From Gossypium raimondii (Eukaryota > Streptophyta > Magnoliopsida > Malvales > Malvaceae): 64,000 nt of DNA. The notes under the pieces are model-generated. The model was not told the origin of the DNA, did not search any database, and worked only from the letters and a program-made list of their open reading frames with translations. Shown here piece after piece: positions 12,001 through 24,301 of the stretch; within the stretch, counting starts at the first letter, position 1; every line of letters begins with the position of its first letter. The stretch is taken from positions 11,470,001 through 11,534,000 of the forward strand of contig NC_068569.1 in the NCBI RefSeq assembly GCF_025698545.1, read 5' to 3'. A program made the translations under genes and the position numbers.

Positions 12001-15000
12001 TGGTCTGAGTAAAACACGTTATACAAGGCAAAGCTAGTAAGGTGGAGACTAGGGTTGTTGTCTGTTACCACAATGTCAAAAGTCTAAGGTTGCCAAAAAG
12101 TCATATATAAAAAAGAAGAAATAGGTTTAATAATGATGATAAGATCAGATGAGCTGATTTGGTACAATGTTTTGGACTCTAAAATTTCCTTTTATTTCTA
12201 GTCTCTTTGCATATTTGGACACCGAATTTTTCTGTTTCGATTCACAATCCTATCTACCAACTAGTTTCTGGTTTAGTGATTTGATACCATATATTTGTGT
12301 TTCGCCCAAGGATGCTTTCCCAAACCAAAAATGGAATTTGACTTGGGTGTTTAAGGAATGTTAGGTTGTGTCGTCACTTTCACCGAATATTTAAAAGATG
12401 GGATTTTTCCAAATCCATGCCATTTTCAATTGTTATGCTTTTTTGCTTCTTTCTTTCGTATTCATGATAACAAACATACTTAGATAAATATCCTGTAAGA
12501 ATCCCTTGCTTATTTTTGAATATACCCTCTGATCCATTTTAGCATATCAGGCTTGATTTTTGCATGATTGAGAACACCTAACACCCTGCATTTTCAAACT
12601 TCAAATTATTCATATTATTTCTACCTTCTTTTGGGATGTTTCCAAATTAAGTTAATGCAAATAACCTTTGTTTTATCCCATAAAAGAAGTTTTATTATTA
12701 ACAATTAATTTAGCAAAAACTCCATACATTAATTAACACAGAAATTATTTAATATATTCTTCATGGAGTATTTTTACTCTACCAAATGATTCGGATTAAG
12801 AATGCGACAAAAGTTACATTTATTTATATTTATATTTTTTATTACACCTTATAATATACTTGTTAAACCCTAATTTATTTGTGGAGTATATAAAATAATT
12901 TTCCTAATTAATAAATGAAATATAGAGTGCAATAAATGTATTAAACATGTTTAGTATACTATGGTAGGATGTTAGGTTTTAGATGAAAATATATGCCTTG
13001 ACACTGCACTTAGGTAGAACTTTCTCTCTCTCTCTCTTTTTGAGAAAAAAACATTATTTATTATAGAAAATCTTAATGTTAATATGATTTTAAATAAAAT
13101 AAATGTATCGATTTTATTTTGTTGAATAAAATTATGATGCTTTATTTCTTATTAGATATTTATCTAACACAGATTTAAATCATATTATTTTATTTTCACT
13201 TTTAATATTGTACAAAAATATATATTATGATGCTTCATCAATTGCTAAAACAAGGTCGACAAAACATTCTAGTAGCTACATTAGTTGAAATTACTGTTGG
13301 TTGTGTAAGAAACTGTGAATCTAGTGATGCACTTTGAGTAAGGTCAAAACTACAATTCTTGCAATAAATCATAGATATTGTGATAAAACTTCTCAAATTA
13401 TTTACTTTTTGGGTCTTCCATTTGGTGTAAAGGTTTATGATTGTGACGATGGCAATACATATAATTCCAAAATGTAGGCAACAGTAAATTAACAACATCT
13501 ACTGTGAGCGTTAATTATTAAATTTTTTAGATGTTACCGGTAATTTTCAATGAAAACAAAGGTCAATGCACTGACTTGAATGAGTCAAGATAAAAAAAAA
13601 TTGCAAGGAAAAAGAATTATATGATGTGGACTATAAAGGATGATACATAATTTACCTTACTAGAGGCAAATAAATAAATGAATAATCATAACGGGCACAG
13701 AATTACTGTAATAGTTTTCTTAGGAAAAAAATAGGATTGAATTAACGTCAGTGAAATTTTTGGTTCAATCCTATCTTTTTGAGACATCCACATGCAAACC
13801 AGAATGATGAAATGATTTGTATGTGAATTCAAGCCGTGAAAAATACGTGAAAGTAAGACTAACTTAATCAATAATAGATTCAATTATACTAATTAATAAT
13901 ATTTTTAGAAATGAAAAAATAGTAGCAGTTGAAAAAGAGAAAGAGATCAATTACAAAATATCATCACAAGGCCATAATGTAAAATCTGGCCACCAATCCT
14001 TATTTGAGCAGCAAGTATATCTTGAAACACGTGAGAGCTATAAGGAAATTTCTTCATTTATCTACCTCGAAACTTGTTGAATTTTCACTCTCTGATAATT
14101 TTTATAAAGTTTTTGAATATTTAGAATCAAATTCTTGGAGATGTGATTAAAATACTCTTTCTCCCAGGAGGAAGAAAAATAATTGATTTCAATGGTAAGA
14201 TCCTCCCTGGAGCTCCACATGAAGAAAGTCAAAATATTTTTATTTATATATTGATGATATTGACCTTTGAAGGCTCTAATTAACATTTAGTAATAAAACC
14301 CCAAATTCATTGGAATATAATAATTAAGATTTACATTATCAAAGTTGAAAACTTTGATGATCTCACATCATTTGGGAGGGAATAAATTTTTTTTTGAGGT
14401 GCCTTGATTCTTAAGCAAAATCTTTTAGGTCCAAATTCCAGTAATCCACTAATCAAAAGTAATTAAGGGCCTTTATTTTTAATGTTTTAACCGACATAAT
14501 GTTTATAATTTAAAGACAAAATTATGATACGATAAGATTGCTTTGCATGCCTTGGAACACTACTTTTTTTAACTCATTGTCGACTCATCAATACATAAAT
14601 ATACACACATACACATGTACTTCATGCCATGGTTTCATAAAGTTTATCTTTATATCTTATATTAACAAATTTTGTATTTATTCAGGTTACATTAGACGCA
14701 AATACGTGGATAAAAAAAAATTACTCTTGTCCAAAATTTCATAACAAGCTCGTCCAAATTGATGTATAGAGGAACCGAGAACTCAATCCTCTAATCATGA
14801 ATCACATATATACCTGTGCTTTCAAATAACATGACCCGATATTTCAATTTTTATAAAATATTCTAATCCCTTACATTATCATCTCTCTACCTTTGTCTTT
14901 AAGTGTGTAATAGTTTATGTCTACATGATAATTCTGTCTTGCTTTTTGTTTTGTATTGGGATATCGTGGCGTGCACCGTGCACGTGCAGTACAATGAATA

Positions 15001-16919
15001 TATTATTTTAATTATCAATGGTATTTATGAAGCCGAGGGAAAGGTTAGAGCGAGAAAAATGGACAAATAGAATTGTTGATAGTTTTTCTTTCTTTCTTTT
15101 GTGCACCTTGGGACAATCTTTAATCATTGTTGTCGATCAGCCTTAATCACTCTTTTTCTCTTTTGAACTACAATTTTGATGTTTATATATGTATACTCCT
15201 TTTATCTTTCTTGACCAAAGTTACAAAGGAAGTGAAGTGAGGGTCTATCTTTAATGGGAGTATGCTATAGAGACTTGAAATTAAAGCTCATATTTGTATC
15301 GTAATTTAAATGAAATTCGTTATATATTATTTAATGAGAATGATATCCTCACTATGTTTTTAAAATTAATATAAAAACGAGATTTAATTTGAATGATAAA
15401 TTTGAGGATTTGAAAACCTTTTAAATTTTATTATTGTTTGTATTTTTCTATATGTATTTTGGATTTAAATTGATTTTTATATATTTTGTACAAAATGTAA
15501 AAACACTTTTATATTGTAATATTTGCTACTTTGCAAAAAGTTATGGTTTTTTTATTATTAATTTTCAATCGAGTTAGTGTCTAGTTGACTCTTGACATTA
15601 ACTTATCGACAATTAAGCATAATATAAATATTCATATTCTATTTGTTTAATTTTATTGATATAAATTTTAACATATTAATAATTTATGAAATTAAATTTT
15701 ACATACACGTATGGAGTTTTAATAATTTTCTTATGTAATTATATACTATGCGACCATAAAAATTACCTATACTATAAATTAAGGGTTGATTGAGTTGATG
15801 TAACCTAATAACCGAGACCAAACTCAACTAAAAATTACCAAATATCCATTCATTTTATAAAACAACAAATATTATTTCGAGAAATTTTTATATTTGATAA
15901 ATTTAAAGAAAAATACATGCATATAAATGTAAATAATAACATTTGAACCCCAAACATTAAAATCATCTTAACTTTATCATTTCACGCCTTTTAATTTTCA
16001 TAACAATTTTTTAAATATATTATGTAAATGTTTTCACCTGCTGTTTCTATAAACTAGTAAGTATTTAAAGTGGAAAATAGTGAACCCCACCTCTCACTCC
16101 CATCCTCTTCATCTTTTAACTTGTTGAAGCAAAGTATATTTGGGTTGATTTCTTTTGGTGGGGGAATTATTTTCCTTATCAAATGTGGGATTCTTTTTAC
16201 AGGAAATTGATTAGTACTTAGGAAGTGCAAATTGCAAAAGAGCCACAAATCTATCAAAGTTTTTTTGGATTAAGCAAAAAGACGATGTTTTGGAATAAAG
16301 AAGAAAAGACATCTCTTAGAAGATCCTTTATATGAAAATACTAAAACCATGGTTGGGGGGCCCCTCTTCAACCTTTACTGCCTTGCACTGGTTGGTACAT
16401 AGAAAACATAAGCATGCATGGCCAACAAGAAAAATCATGCTTCTTGTCACAAAAGAAAACCCATCAAAGAGAGTGGCAGAAAATGGCTTATTACATCTTC
16501 CAAATGAACATATATATGCTGTTCGGTGATTCGGTCCCTTACTCATCTCTTCTTTACTTATTTTATTCCATTTTTGTCTCAAAGAGAATCCCATGATCAT
16601 CTCCCGGATACAATTTTTCAGTTTTGGTTAATATCTTATTTCTATTATTAAATTCCATAACCTAATATCTTTATATAATAACCAAAACTTAGCCCTACAA
16701 AGTAACTTACCCATCGACTTCCCAATATGGGTTCTGATTTTGGGTAGTAGAGGAGAGGACCAGCTGCTGAGAGCAGTAAATAAAGCCACTCAATTGCAGG
16801 TTTTGGTTTCCGTGGAAGTTTAGGATTCTTGGTAAAAAAGTAAAGAGGGAAGAGGACAAAGATTGTTGTTTGAACAAAAAGCGGTTTCCACGTTTTCATA
16901 CGCGCGTGTGTTGTTCAAG
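9044..16919. other. Gene-poor AT-rich intergenic region
   Basis: About 7.9 kb without a recognisable gene on either strand. Frames are at most 60-90 codons, compositionally AT-driven, and show no family resemblance. A short (CT)n tract is at about 13021. A CACGTG G-box lies within a GTGCAC-rich palindromic stretch near 14971-14986, but no gene follows it. Confidence 0.5.
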
Positions 16920-17095
16920 AGATTGAGTTACTACTAAGGATAAATTTGAAAAAATTTGGATTTTTATTTGATTTAATTTTCATAAATTATTAATGTAATT
17001 ATACAAAAATAAATATAGTTATCTAATATAAAAATCAATTGATGTATTTATTTTTATAAATGTGAACAATTAAATTAAAATTAAAATTTTATATA
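16920..17095. repeat. Decayed copy of the 160-525 MITE family, opposite orientation
   Basis: The phrase atcaattgatgtatttattt and its surroundings are the reverse complement, with changes, of the interior of the 160-525 element (aaataaatacatcaattta). The arms are poorly preserved, so the limits are approximate. Confidence 0.45.
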
Positions 17096-17559
17096 TACCT
17101 TTTAACCGCTTAGAATACATTTCAATTTTTTATTGCTTACTTTGGTTTCTTATGTTATTGTACGTAGAAAGGCTTTTAAGCCTTGATGGGCTAAAGAACA
17201 AGGCTTGAACTATTTCCTCAATCTCTTCGAGTATATATATTTATTAATTTATACAAAAGAAGTAGATGCACGTCAATCATTTAGCATCAATAATTTGTGC
17301 AAATTTCAAGTCTATTGACGCATATTCAAGACTTGAATTTTGTGTGCAAATTCATCATATATATCTCTTTTTGGGTGGTGTTGATACAAAACCGACTTCT
17401 GCCTGTAATGTAGAAGGGTTTAGTCCAAAAACTAAGCCCATTTAGATTTGGATCCACCTTCTAATATTAATTGTTTTATTCCAGAGTAAAATTCAAGGCC
17501 TTCCTCGGGCAAGCAAAATATCTTTAATCAAGTTCAAACCCAATTTACAAATCCACTTT

Positions 17560-17700
17560 AATATATAATTTGAAATTAAATCAGTGTTATATTAATAATT
17601 GAAAATAAAAATTTAATGCATAAAATCATACAAAATCAAAAATTATACATAGTATTAAGTATTGCACTAAAATTTATGTATAATTTTGTAATTTATCCTA
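17560..17700. repeat. Possible end fragment of the same MITE family
   Basis: This stretch resembles the right arm of the 160-525 element: several short matches such as atacaaaatcaaa, a cacta/cacatta-like segment, and a terminal tatgtataattttgtaattt. It is low-complexity DNA, so the match is only suggestive. Confidence 0.3.
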
Positions 17701-17859
17701 AATATAAATTACCTTAAAGAATCGGGGAAAATAGATTTAATTGGTTCAACCTCCACCTTTTGTCTATACAATTCTATAAAATTTCCATAAAACTGTTTTT
17801 TCCCCATCAAATGAACTTTCATGAAGCGAAACATGATTTCAAAATTTTCCATCAGTAAA

Positions 17860-18522
17860 ATTTGGGTTTTTCACCTGTATAATATTAAAAAAAAATACTG
17901 AAATGACATGTTCCAAAATTTATGTACCAAAATGGTACATTCAAAGGTGTGAAGGGTGGTGCATAGGCGGCACCACCCTAGTATTTTGACAACATTCTGT
18001 TAAAAAATAATAATATTTTAGTAGTGGTGCCAAAGTGATAGACGCCAACACTTGGGGTTATAGGGGTATGGTGCCTATTTGATAGGCGGCACTGGTGGTG
18101 CTATCTGATAGGCGACACCAGTGGTATTTTCCCCCTTCCCCCATCTGGCTTAATTAATAAAAATAAATAATTTAAATATGATAATTATTTAATACATTAA
18201 TGGTGACTTTTTTTAATTCTACCATTTATTTTAAAATTATATTTAAAAAATTTAAAAATAATAAAACATGTGAAAAAATATCATTAAAAATTTTCACATA
18301 ATTACTCATTTGGATACATAATTCTCTGCTTACAAACTAAAAAAAAAAAGTGGTGCCACCTATCACTTTGGCACCACTACTAAAATATTAATAATATTAT
18401 TTTTTAACAGAATGCTGTCAGAACCACCCTTCACCCATTTGAATCTACCATTTTGATACATAATTTTTGGAACATAACAGTTTAATATTTTATTTTATTT
18501 TATATTATACAAGTAAAATTTC
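17860..18522. mobile_element. Fold-back element with ~170-bp imperfect inverted arms
   Basis: The left arm (about 17870-18045) and the reverse complement of the right arm (about 18340-18515) share, in order, cctgtataatatt, tgttccaaaa, gaagggtggt, cattctgttaaaaaataat, attttagtagtggtgccaaa and gtgatag. The arms differ by small indels. The centre carries repeated GATAGGCGGCACC-like words and AT-rich DNA with no coding capacity. The structure is that of a long-TIR MITE or fold-back transposon whose transcript could form a long hairpin. A clean target-site duplication was not found. Confidence 0.75.
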
Positions 18523-19719
18523 AATTTATATGTATCATACAAAAAAGACAAATCAATTTTAAAAAAGAACAACGAAAAACAAGAAAAAGAAATGAGCCAC
18601 ACAAAGCTCAAAAAATGTATATCCCAGTAAGAGAAAAGAGAGAAAAGTGAAAACAGCTTAGAAAGGACACTAGTTGCTGGTAAAAGTTAAACATTGAAGA
18701 AAGGTTTTCAGAAGAATCTAGTGAACAGTTTCGTTTTTCCTTTAAAATTAGAGTGTACATATAAATTAATAGGAAATAAAGAAAAAAATGTTCTTCTTCT
18801 GCACGTGTGCGTGTAAAAAGTATATGTCTAAACAATATAGTCCTTTATTGCAATAAATGGTGCTTTATTAATGGAATTGTTGTGAATATTCAAGTGTATG
18901 TCGATATTTTCTTTCTCATATAAATATATATTATCATTTCATCACTGTAGGGAGTCCCACAATAACTTTGATTTTGATGGCCTCTACCCTTTATCATGCA
19001 TAACATAAGATTATTTGCTGCTCTCTTTTGTTTCACATCACAGCCATCAGACTGATTTTAAGTTGTACCACAACATTTATCAGCAATCAAATTCTTTTTG
19101 TAAAAGAATTGGTTGGTTTGAATTTGATGATGCCCTCAAAGTTGACCATAGTTTTAAGATGAAGACCAAAGTAATGTGGTATGCTATGGTGGTGTCTTGC
19201 ATTTGACTATTTGAGACTAACACAAGAAAGGATTTTTTCTTTTTTACTTAAACAAATTTTGTCACAATTTATAATTATATATTTTTTATCATTATAATAT
19301 TAAAGGAGACATGCGAGATAGTTTAAATTCGTATAGTTTAAGTATCAAATGAAAGTTTTAATCACTGTTTTAGACAGCAGGCAGTGAGTATATCATTTTA
19401 CCTATGTTCATTGAATCACTGATCTTTAGCTTTTGGTAGTACTTAACAGATTCCTTTGCGTCAATTAGCAATCTTTGTGATATTTGACCACTTTGTTACC
19501 CAACATCAAATCAACCCCCCAAAAAGAGAGCAAAAGAAAGACAAACAGTGTTCACTGTACAGTGATCGGTATTAGATTAGACCCCCCTTTGGGCCAAGTT
19601 TCGTTCTTTTTCAAGTTTTTCTTCTAAAAAGAGTTCATGTTGCTCCCTTTTGTTAAGCATTACATGAAGCTCCAGTTTCTCACTTCTTTCTCCCTTCTGT
19701 TTTAGTTAAGGGTGTTTGC
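18523..19719. other. Upstream region of the trihelix gene
   Basis: About 1.2 kb holding the promoter and leader of the downstream trihelix gene. The last about 200 bases are pyrimidine-rich (cttctttctcccttctg), typical of a plant 5' UTR. No ORF with family resemblance was seen. The minus-strand frame opposite the first exon is a shadow. Confidence 0.5.
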
Positions 19720-20419
19720 ATGAAGTTGGTGATGGCTGATCAAGGTGGTGACAATATTGTGACGAGGGAATACAGGAAAGGGAACTGGACGGTCAACGAA
19801 ACAATGGTATTGATTGAGGCAAAGAAGATGGATGATGAGAGAAGAATGAAGAGAAGTGGAGACATTGAAGGGAGGGGCAAACCAACAGAGCTGAGATGGA
19901 AATGGGTGGAAGATTATTGTTGGAGGAAAGGGTGTTTGAGGAGCCAAAACCAGTGCAATGACAAGTGGGATAATCTCATGAGGGACTACAAGAAAGTGAG
20001 AGAGTACCAAAGGAGAATAGCTGAGAGAGGGGAAGGGACTCACAGCAATGAAGGTTCTTCTTATTGGGAGATGGAGAAGAATGAAAGAAAAGTAAAGAAT
20101 TTGCCTAGTAACATGTTGCGCCTGATATATGAGCGTTTGGAGGAGGTGGTGGAGAAGAAAGGAGATCAAACTGCGGTAGCTGCTGGTGGCTCAGGTCTCA
20201 TTCCCAACATACCTTATGTTATGGATAGACCAATTACCAGTGTAGAAACTTCATTGCCTCCTCTATTGCAACACCAGCTATTAGCTCCTATTCCAGCTGC
20301 AATTCCATTAACTCTACCAGCACCGCCACAGCTGCCGCCGCCACCAATAGCTGCTGCTGCTGCTGCACCACTAGTACAACCATCTCCCCTTTCATATGCT
20401 CAGCCGTTGCCCACAGTAG

Positions 20420-20462
<43 letters not shown>

Positions 20463-21127
20463 TGCCACTACATTAAGGGTTGCTTTGAATTTGCTACATA
20501 GTAAGCTCGAGGGATTTATGCACTTGCTAAAATTTTGATATTCCATGATAGAGACTAGTGTTTATGATGAATTGATGATGCACTGATTAAATATGCGTTT
20601 TGATAGCATCCATTTTTGTGCTTCAATGTTCTCGGAAGCGGTTGAGAGTTGGCAGATTTCGTCACAAATAATTGATATATAGCCTTCGTGTGTCATAAAT
20701 TTTCAGATGATATTGATTGATTTCATTGGTTCCATATCTTTCTTTTTTTAATGGTTTGGAGATGTGTGATAGCTCAGATTCTGATACAAGTGAGTATTCA
20801 GACACGCCAGCAAAGAGAAGGAAGAGAGGAACTGGTAATGGGGAAGGCAGCAGTGGGGGCACAGCAAGTGCAAACAACTCAAATGAAGTGGGCACTGCAA
20901 TCTCTAAAAGTGCTTCCATTATAGCAGAAGCCATCCAGGCCAGTGAGGAGAGAGAGGAGAGAAGACATAAGGATCTTGTTAGTTTGCATGAGAGGAGACT
21001 AAAGATGGAGGAATCCAAGACAGAGATGGACAAAAGAGGGCTTGATGGCCTGGTTGATGCCATTAACAAGCTTGCTAATTCCATCCTTGCTTTAGCTACC
21101 CACAAGAAACAGTCAGCTCCCAAGTGA
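19720..21127 (+). CDS. Trihelix transcription factor (At1g31310-like)
   Basis: Nuclear trihelix (GT/SH4-related) DNA-binding protein. Exons: 19720-20419 and 20778-21127, giving 349 aa; an in-frame ATG at 19732 (MADQGG) is an equally good start, giving 345 aa. The trihelix domain is about residues 22-118, with the helix tryptophans W23, W60/W62, W68 and W83 and the fourth amphipathic helix DKWDNLMRDYKKVREY. A Pro/Ala-rich linker follows (about 180-232). The second exon supplies an acidic Ser-rich stretch, a basic PAKRRKR that may be an NLS, and a C-terminal coiled coil (EEREERRHKDL to LANSILALATHK) typical of trihelix dimerisation. I chose donor GTAG|GTACTC and acceptor CTCAG|AT because they join ...PTV to DSDTSEYSDTPAKRR in frame; donor ACA|GTAGGT with acceptor GGAG|ATG is an alternative that also keeps frame. 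The intron begins with a (CT)19 tract. Confidence 0.85.
20423..20460 (+). repeat. (CT)19 microsatellite at the 5' end of the trihelix intron
   Basis: Nineteen CT units begin three bases after the predicted GT donor. If the intron is retained, the frame stays open through the tract (encoding Ser-Leu repeats) and ends at 20538. Confidence 0.9.
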
Positions 21128-23089
21128 AGTGGGTATATATCCTCTTCTTGATTTAAAAGAAAAAAAAAGAGAGAGAAGGGAAAATACTACCATTAATATC
21201 CAAGAGGACTGAGGGAGAGGTTAATTAATTAATCACATTAATCGGTGGTTGTTTATACTAATCGTGACCTATATTTTATGTTGCACTCACTCTGATTGAT
21301 CATTCTAATTATGCCTTAAAAATTATCTTTATCTTATGTCATTTCAAGTGTTTAAACTTTCATATTTTATGTTTAAACACAAACTAGGGTTGGTTGGTTG
21401 TAAACTAGTAATACTACCAAAAGTGAAATATAAGCAACATTGTCTCTGGGTTTATATCTTCAAGGAAATTATACTGTATACATACAATGATACACAGTTG
21501 TAGAGAGAAAAAATGATTATATTCTTCATCCAATATATCCGTAAGTATTTCGTAAGTGCTTGACATCTAGATTGTCAGACAACCTTTATTTTTTCCTTTG
21601 AAAAAAAAATGCAAAGGGGAGATTCATGACAGATATGGGTAGAAAAGCACTACTCTCCCTTGCTTAATGAACTCTCTCGAGCAAAGCAAATGCTTTCAGA
21701 GTTCACATAATTTGTGAAAGAGGGGTAGGAGTGTGAGTCACACATGCCACGGAGGGGGAGTGTGGGAGGAGCTGCTCATGCGTATCATTAATGAGGTAGA
21801 AAATGTGAGAGAAATGTGTAGCAATGAGCATTACTTCTCTGGTACTACTCAAAGGCGACCGGTCAATGGATGTCTGAGAGACCCGAGAGGGATGTCAGGT
21901 ATTGATAGATTTACAGAAATGCCATTATGGTGGCCATTATTGGAGCTAGTCTCGTATTCTCTTGAGAAGGCTGTGGCAAAAGTTGGGCCTTTCTTCCTTA
22001 TTCCTTCCTTTCTCTTTATTTTCCACTGAGAGAGAGAATTCAGAAATGGAAGGAAGTGGGCACTGTTGGCTAATTTGGTAGGCTTGCTTGTAATCTTTCT
22101 TCTGACAAAAGCGTGTGTGCCTACTAAAGTTTGCCTTTTCTCCTTCATACAGATACAGTGTTATGATAGAGAGAGCCTGCCCGGATACATGTACACATGT
22201 ATGTATATACATTGCAAATTAATGGCTATTATTTCTCAGCTTTTCTTTCCTTTTGCCTGTGTTATCATCACTCAAATTACTAAAGTTCACAATTTCTCTG
22301 GTTCTTTTGGTAGAACGGTACTGCTGCTACATTAGTTCACTCCTTAAACTTAACCTGACCTTAGATGATTCATCAGTCTTTAAAAAAAGAAACATTTAAC
22401 AGGTCTTGAGTTTGTATTTTTATATAAATTCTCTTTGTATTTACCCTCTTTATACCCAAGAAACAATATATATATGTTGAGGTTGATATTCAGAATTCAA
22501 AGTTAGAGGGGTAGTTGGGGTTGCCGACTTAGCAAACCCCAGTATGTAATAGTGGTTGCACAGTGGACATTTGATTAAAAAGCAATTAGTTGGCGGTGGC
22601 AGGGGAGGAGGACCCCATTCATGCCCCCAGCATGAATTCCAATTGTTAAAGAAAAAAATTTAATACCAGAACCATACAGGAATCTTTAAAAAATAAAAAT
22701 AAAAATCTGCTTGCTTCTTCTTTGATCTGAAGCCAAAAAATAAGAAATAAAAGCTTTGGTTCTGATCTGACAGAATAAGATTTCTTGTCTTAAGATAAAG
22801 TCAAAAAGTCTTTCTATTTAGACCCTCTAGATTTGTGCACCGATTTCTTCAATCAAATTACCATATATATATAATAATCCTATTAAATTAATTTTTTAAT
22901 TTTTATTGTATATTAAATCGAAATTTATATAAAATCAGCAATCCTTGAAAATTTATTTTCTTGGTAATGAGATTAAAGCCCAAACAAGCCTAGAAGTTCC
23001 AAAACTGGATTCACAGAGCTCAATCTTGTTAGGAGTCCATTCAGTAATGGATCCTAATCGTGGGCTTTTAACGTTTCAATTATTGCTTT
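21128..23089. other. Intergenic DNA between the trihelix and Rab genes
   Basis: It holds the 3' UTR of the trihelix gene and unassigned DNA. A plus-strand frame of 98 codons (21733-22029) starts with ATG but matches no family I know and lacks support. The segment 21720-22060 is noticeably less AT-rich than its surroundings and could be a transcribed non-coding or repeat-derived piece. Confidence 0.45.
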
Positions 23090-23345
23090 TTTATATAAAA
23101 TTCTAATGTTTAAACACATAATATTTTAATTCAATTATATGCATTTAAAAGTGAATACATACATTTATTTTTATATTAAATTAATATAATTTTTTTATAT
23201 GTAATATATTAACATAAAATGGTGTTAAATCGATAATTTTATTTATAATTTATAAAAATTAAATCAAACTAAAATTCCAAATATATAAAATTAAACAAAA
23301 ACAAAATTAATATACAACATTACACATTATAATTTTAATATTTAT
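23090..23345. repeat. Second copy of the 160-525 MITE family
   Basis: The order of words (atacatacatttatttttat, tatgtaatatattaacataaa, ttaaatcgataatt, aaaaattaaatcaaactaaaa, acattacacatta) parallels the interior and right arm of the 160-525 element in the same orientation. The left arm is eroded. Confidence 0.6.
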
Positions 23346-23439
23346 CTCTATGTCTAAAGCTATATACCAATGAAATACTTTAAAAATATTGTAAGATGAA
23401 CTAATATATTATTAGTTAAGATTATCATCATATATATTA

Positions 23440-23940
23440 ATAGGGGTGAGTATTCAGTTGAGTCAAATTGAATCGAGTTAAAAATATTGAGTTAGTCGAG
23501 TTGACGAATTCTATTCTAGCAACCGAATTCAATTTGAAAATTTTTCAAATTGAGTCAAAAAGTTCAGAGTCAAGTCGAGTCGAGTTAATGAATCCTATTA
23601 TTTAATTAGTAGACGAAGTACAATATTATATAACTACATATACAATATAATAGTTTTGCCTTTTAACTTAAGAGGTAAACATTTATCAAAACGACGTAAT
23701 TTTGCCTTTTAACCTAATGGTTTTGATTTTAACTTTGTAAATATTTATCAAAACGATGTAATTTTACTTTTTTTTTAATTGATTTTCAAATAACTCTGAA
23801 TTGTATAATTTATATTCAAATTAAACAGAAAAATTTAATTTTTATTTAAGTAAATCCGAATAACTCAATTAACTTCAACTATTTAATCTAAAATTCAAAA
23901 TTTTTATCCATTTTTCTGGAGTTTAATTAAAAACTATTAA
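23440..23940. repeat. Probable dispersed repeat fragment rich in GAGTCGAGTT words
   Basis: It begins ggggtgagtattcagttgag and continues with several gagtcgagtt/gaattcaatttg words and a direct duplication of an atttatcaaaacgaNgtaat segment. It looks like a non-autonomous repeat common in dicot intergenic DNA. No ORF; limits are approximate. Confidence 0.35.
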
Positions 23941-24301
23941 CAGGGAAATGAAAGAAAAAATTTCAAAAGGTGTCTTGTTGTGTTAAGCACTCTTTAAAAA
24001 CAAGAATAAGGCAGGTGAAGGAAAAATAAAAAGGGAAATTCAAGAGGGAAGAAAAGTTAAAATTGCAATCAATTTCGAGTTTGGTAATCGGGATCAGGGT
24101 GTCTTTAGAAATTAAAGAGAGTTTGATTTGGTTTTGAGGGTGGAGGCTTAAGGAGGATCCTTCCTTTTACTTTTATCGTTTGGCTTTTGTCAGCCACTCT
24201 TTTCTTGTTCTTGTTCGTCAACGCCTCCAACACATATTACTTCATCAATATTTTCTTCATCTGATTTTGATCGGAGCATCAGTCTGATTAGAAGGGATCT
24301 C

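Noticed and set aside
16328-16600. 90-codon minus-strand frame with several cysteines
   Set aside because: Cysteine spacing matches no family I know, there is no promoter or splice context, and overlapping plus-strand frames are of similar length.
19702-20169. 155-codon minus-strand frame
   Set aside because: It lies opposite the trihelix exon, whose family match is clear; the reverse frame is a compositional shadow.
20662-21123. 153-codon minus-strand frame
   Set aside because: Antisense to the second trihelix exon, with no family resemblance.
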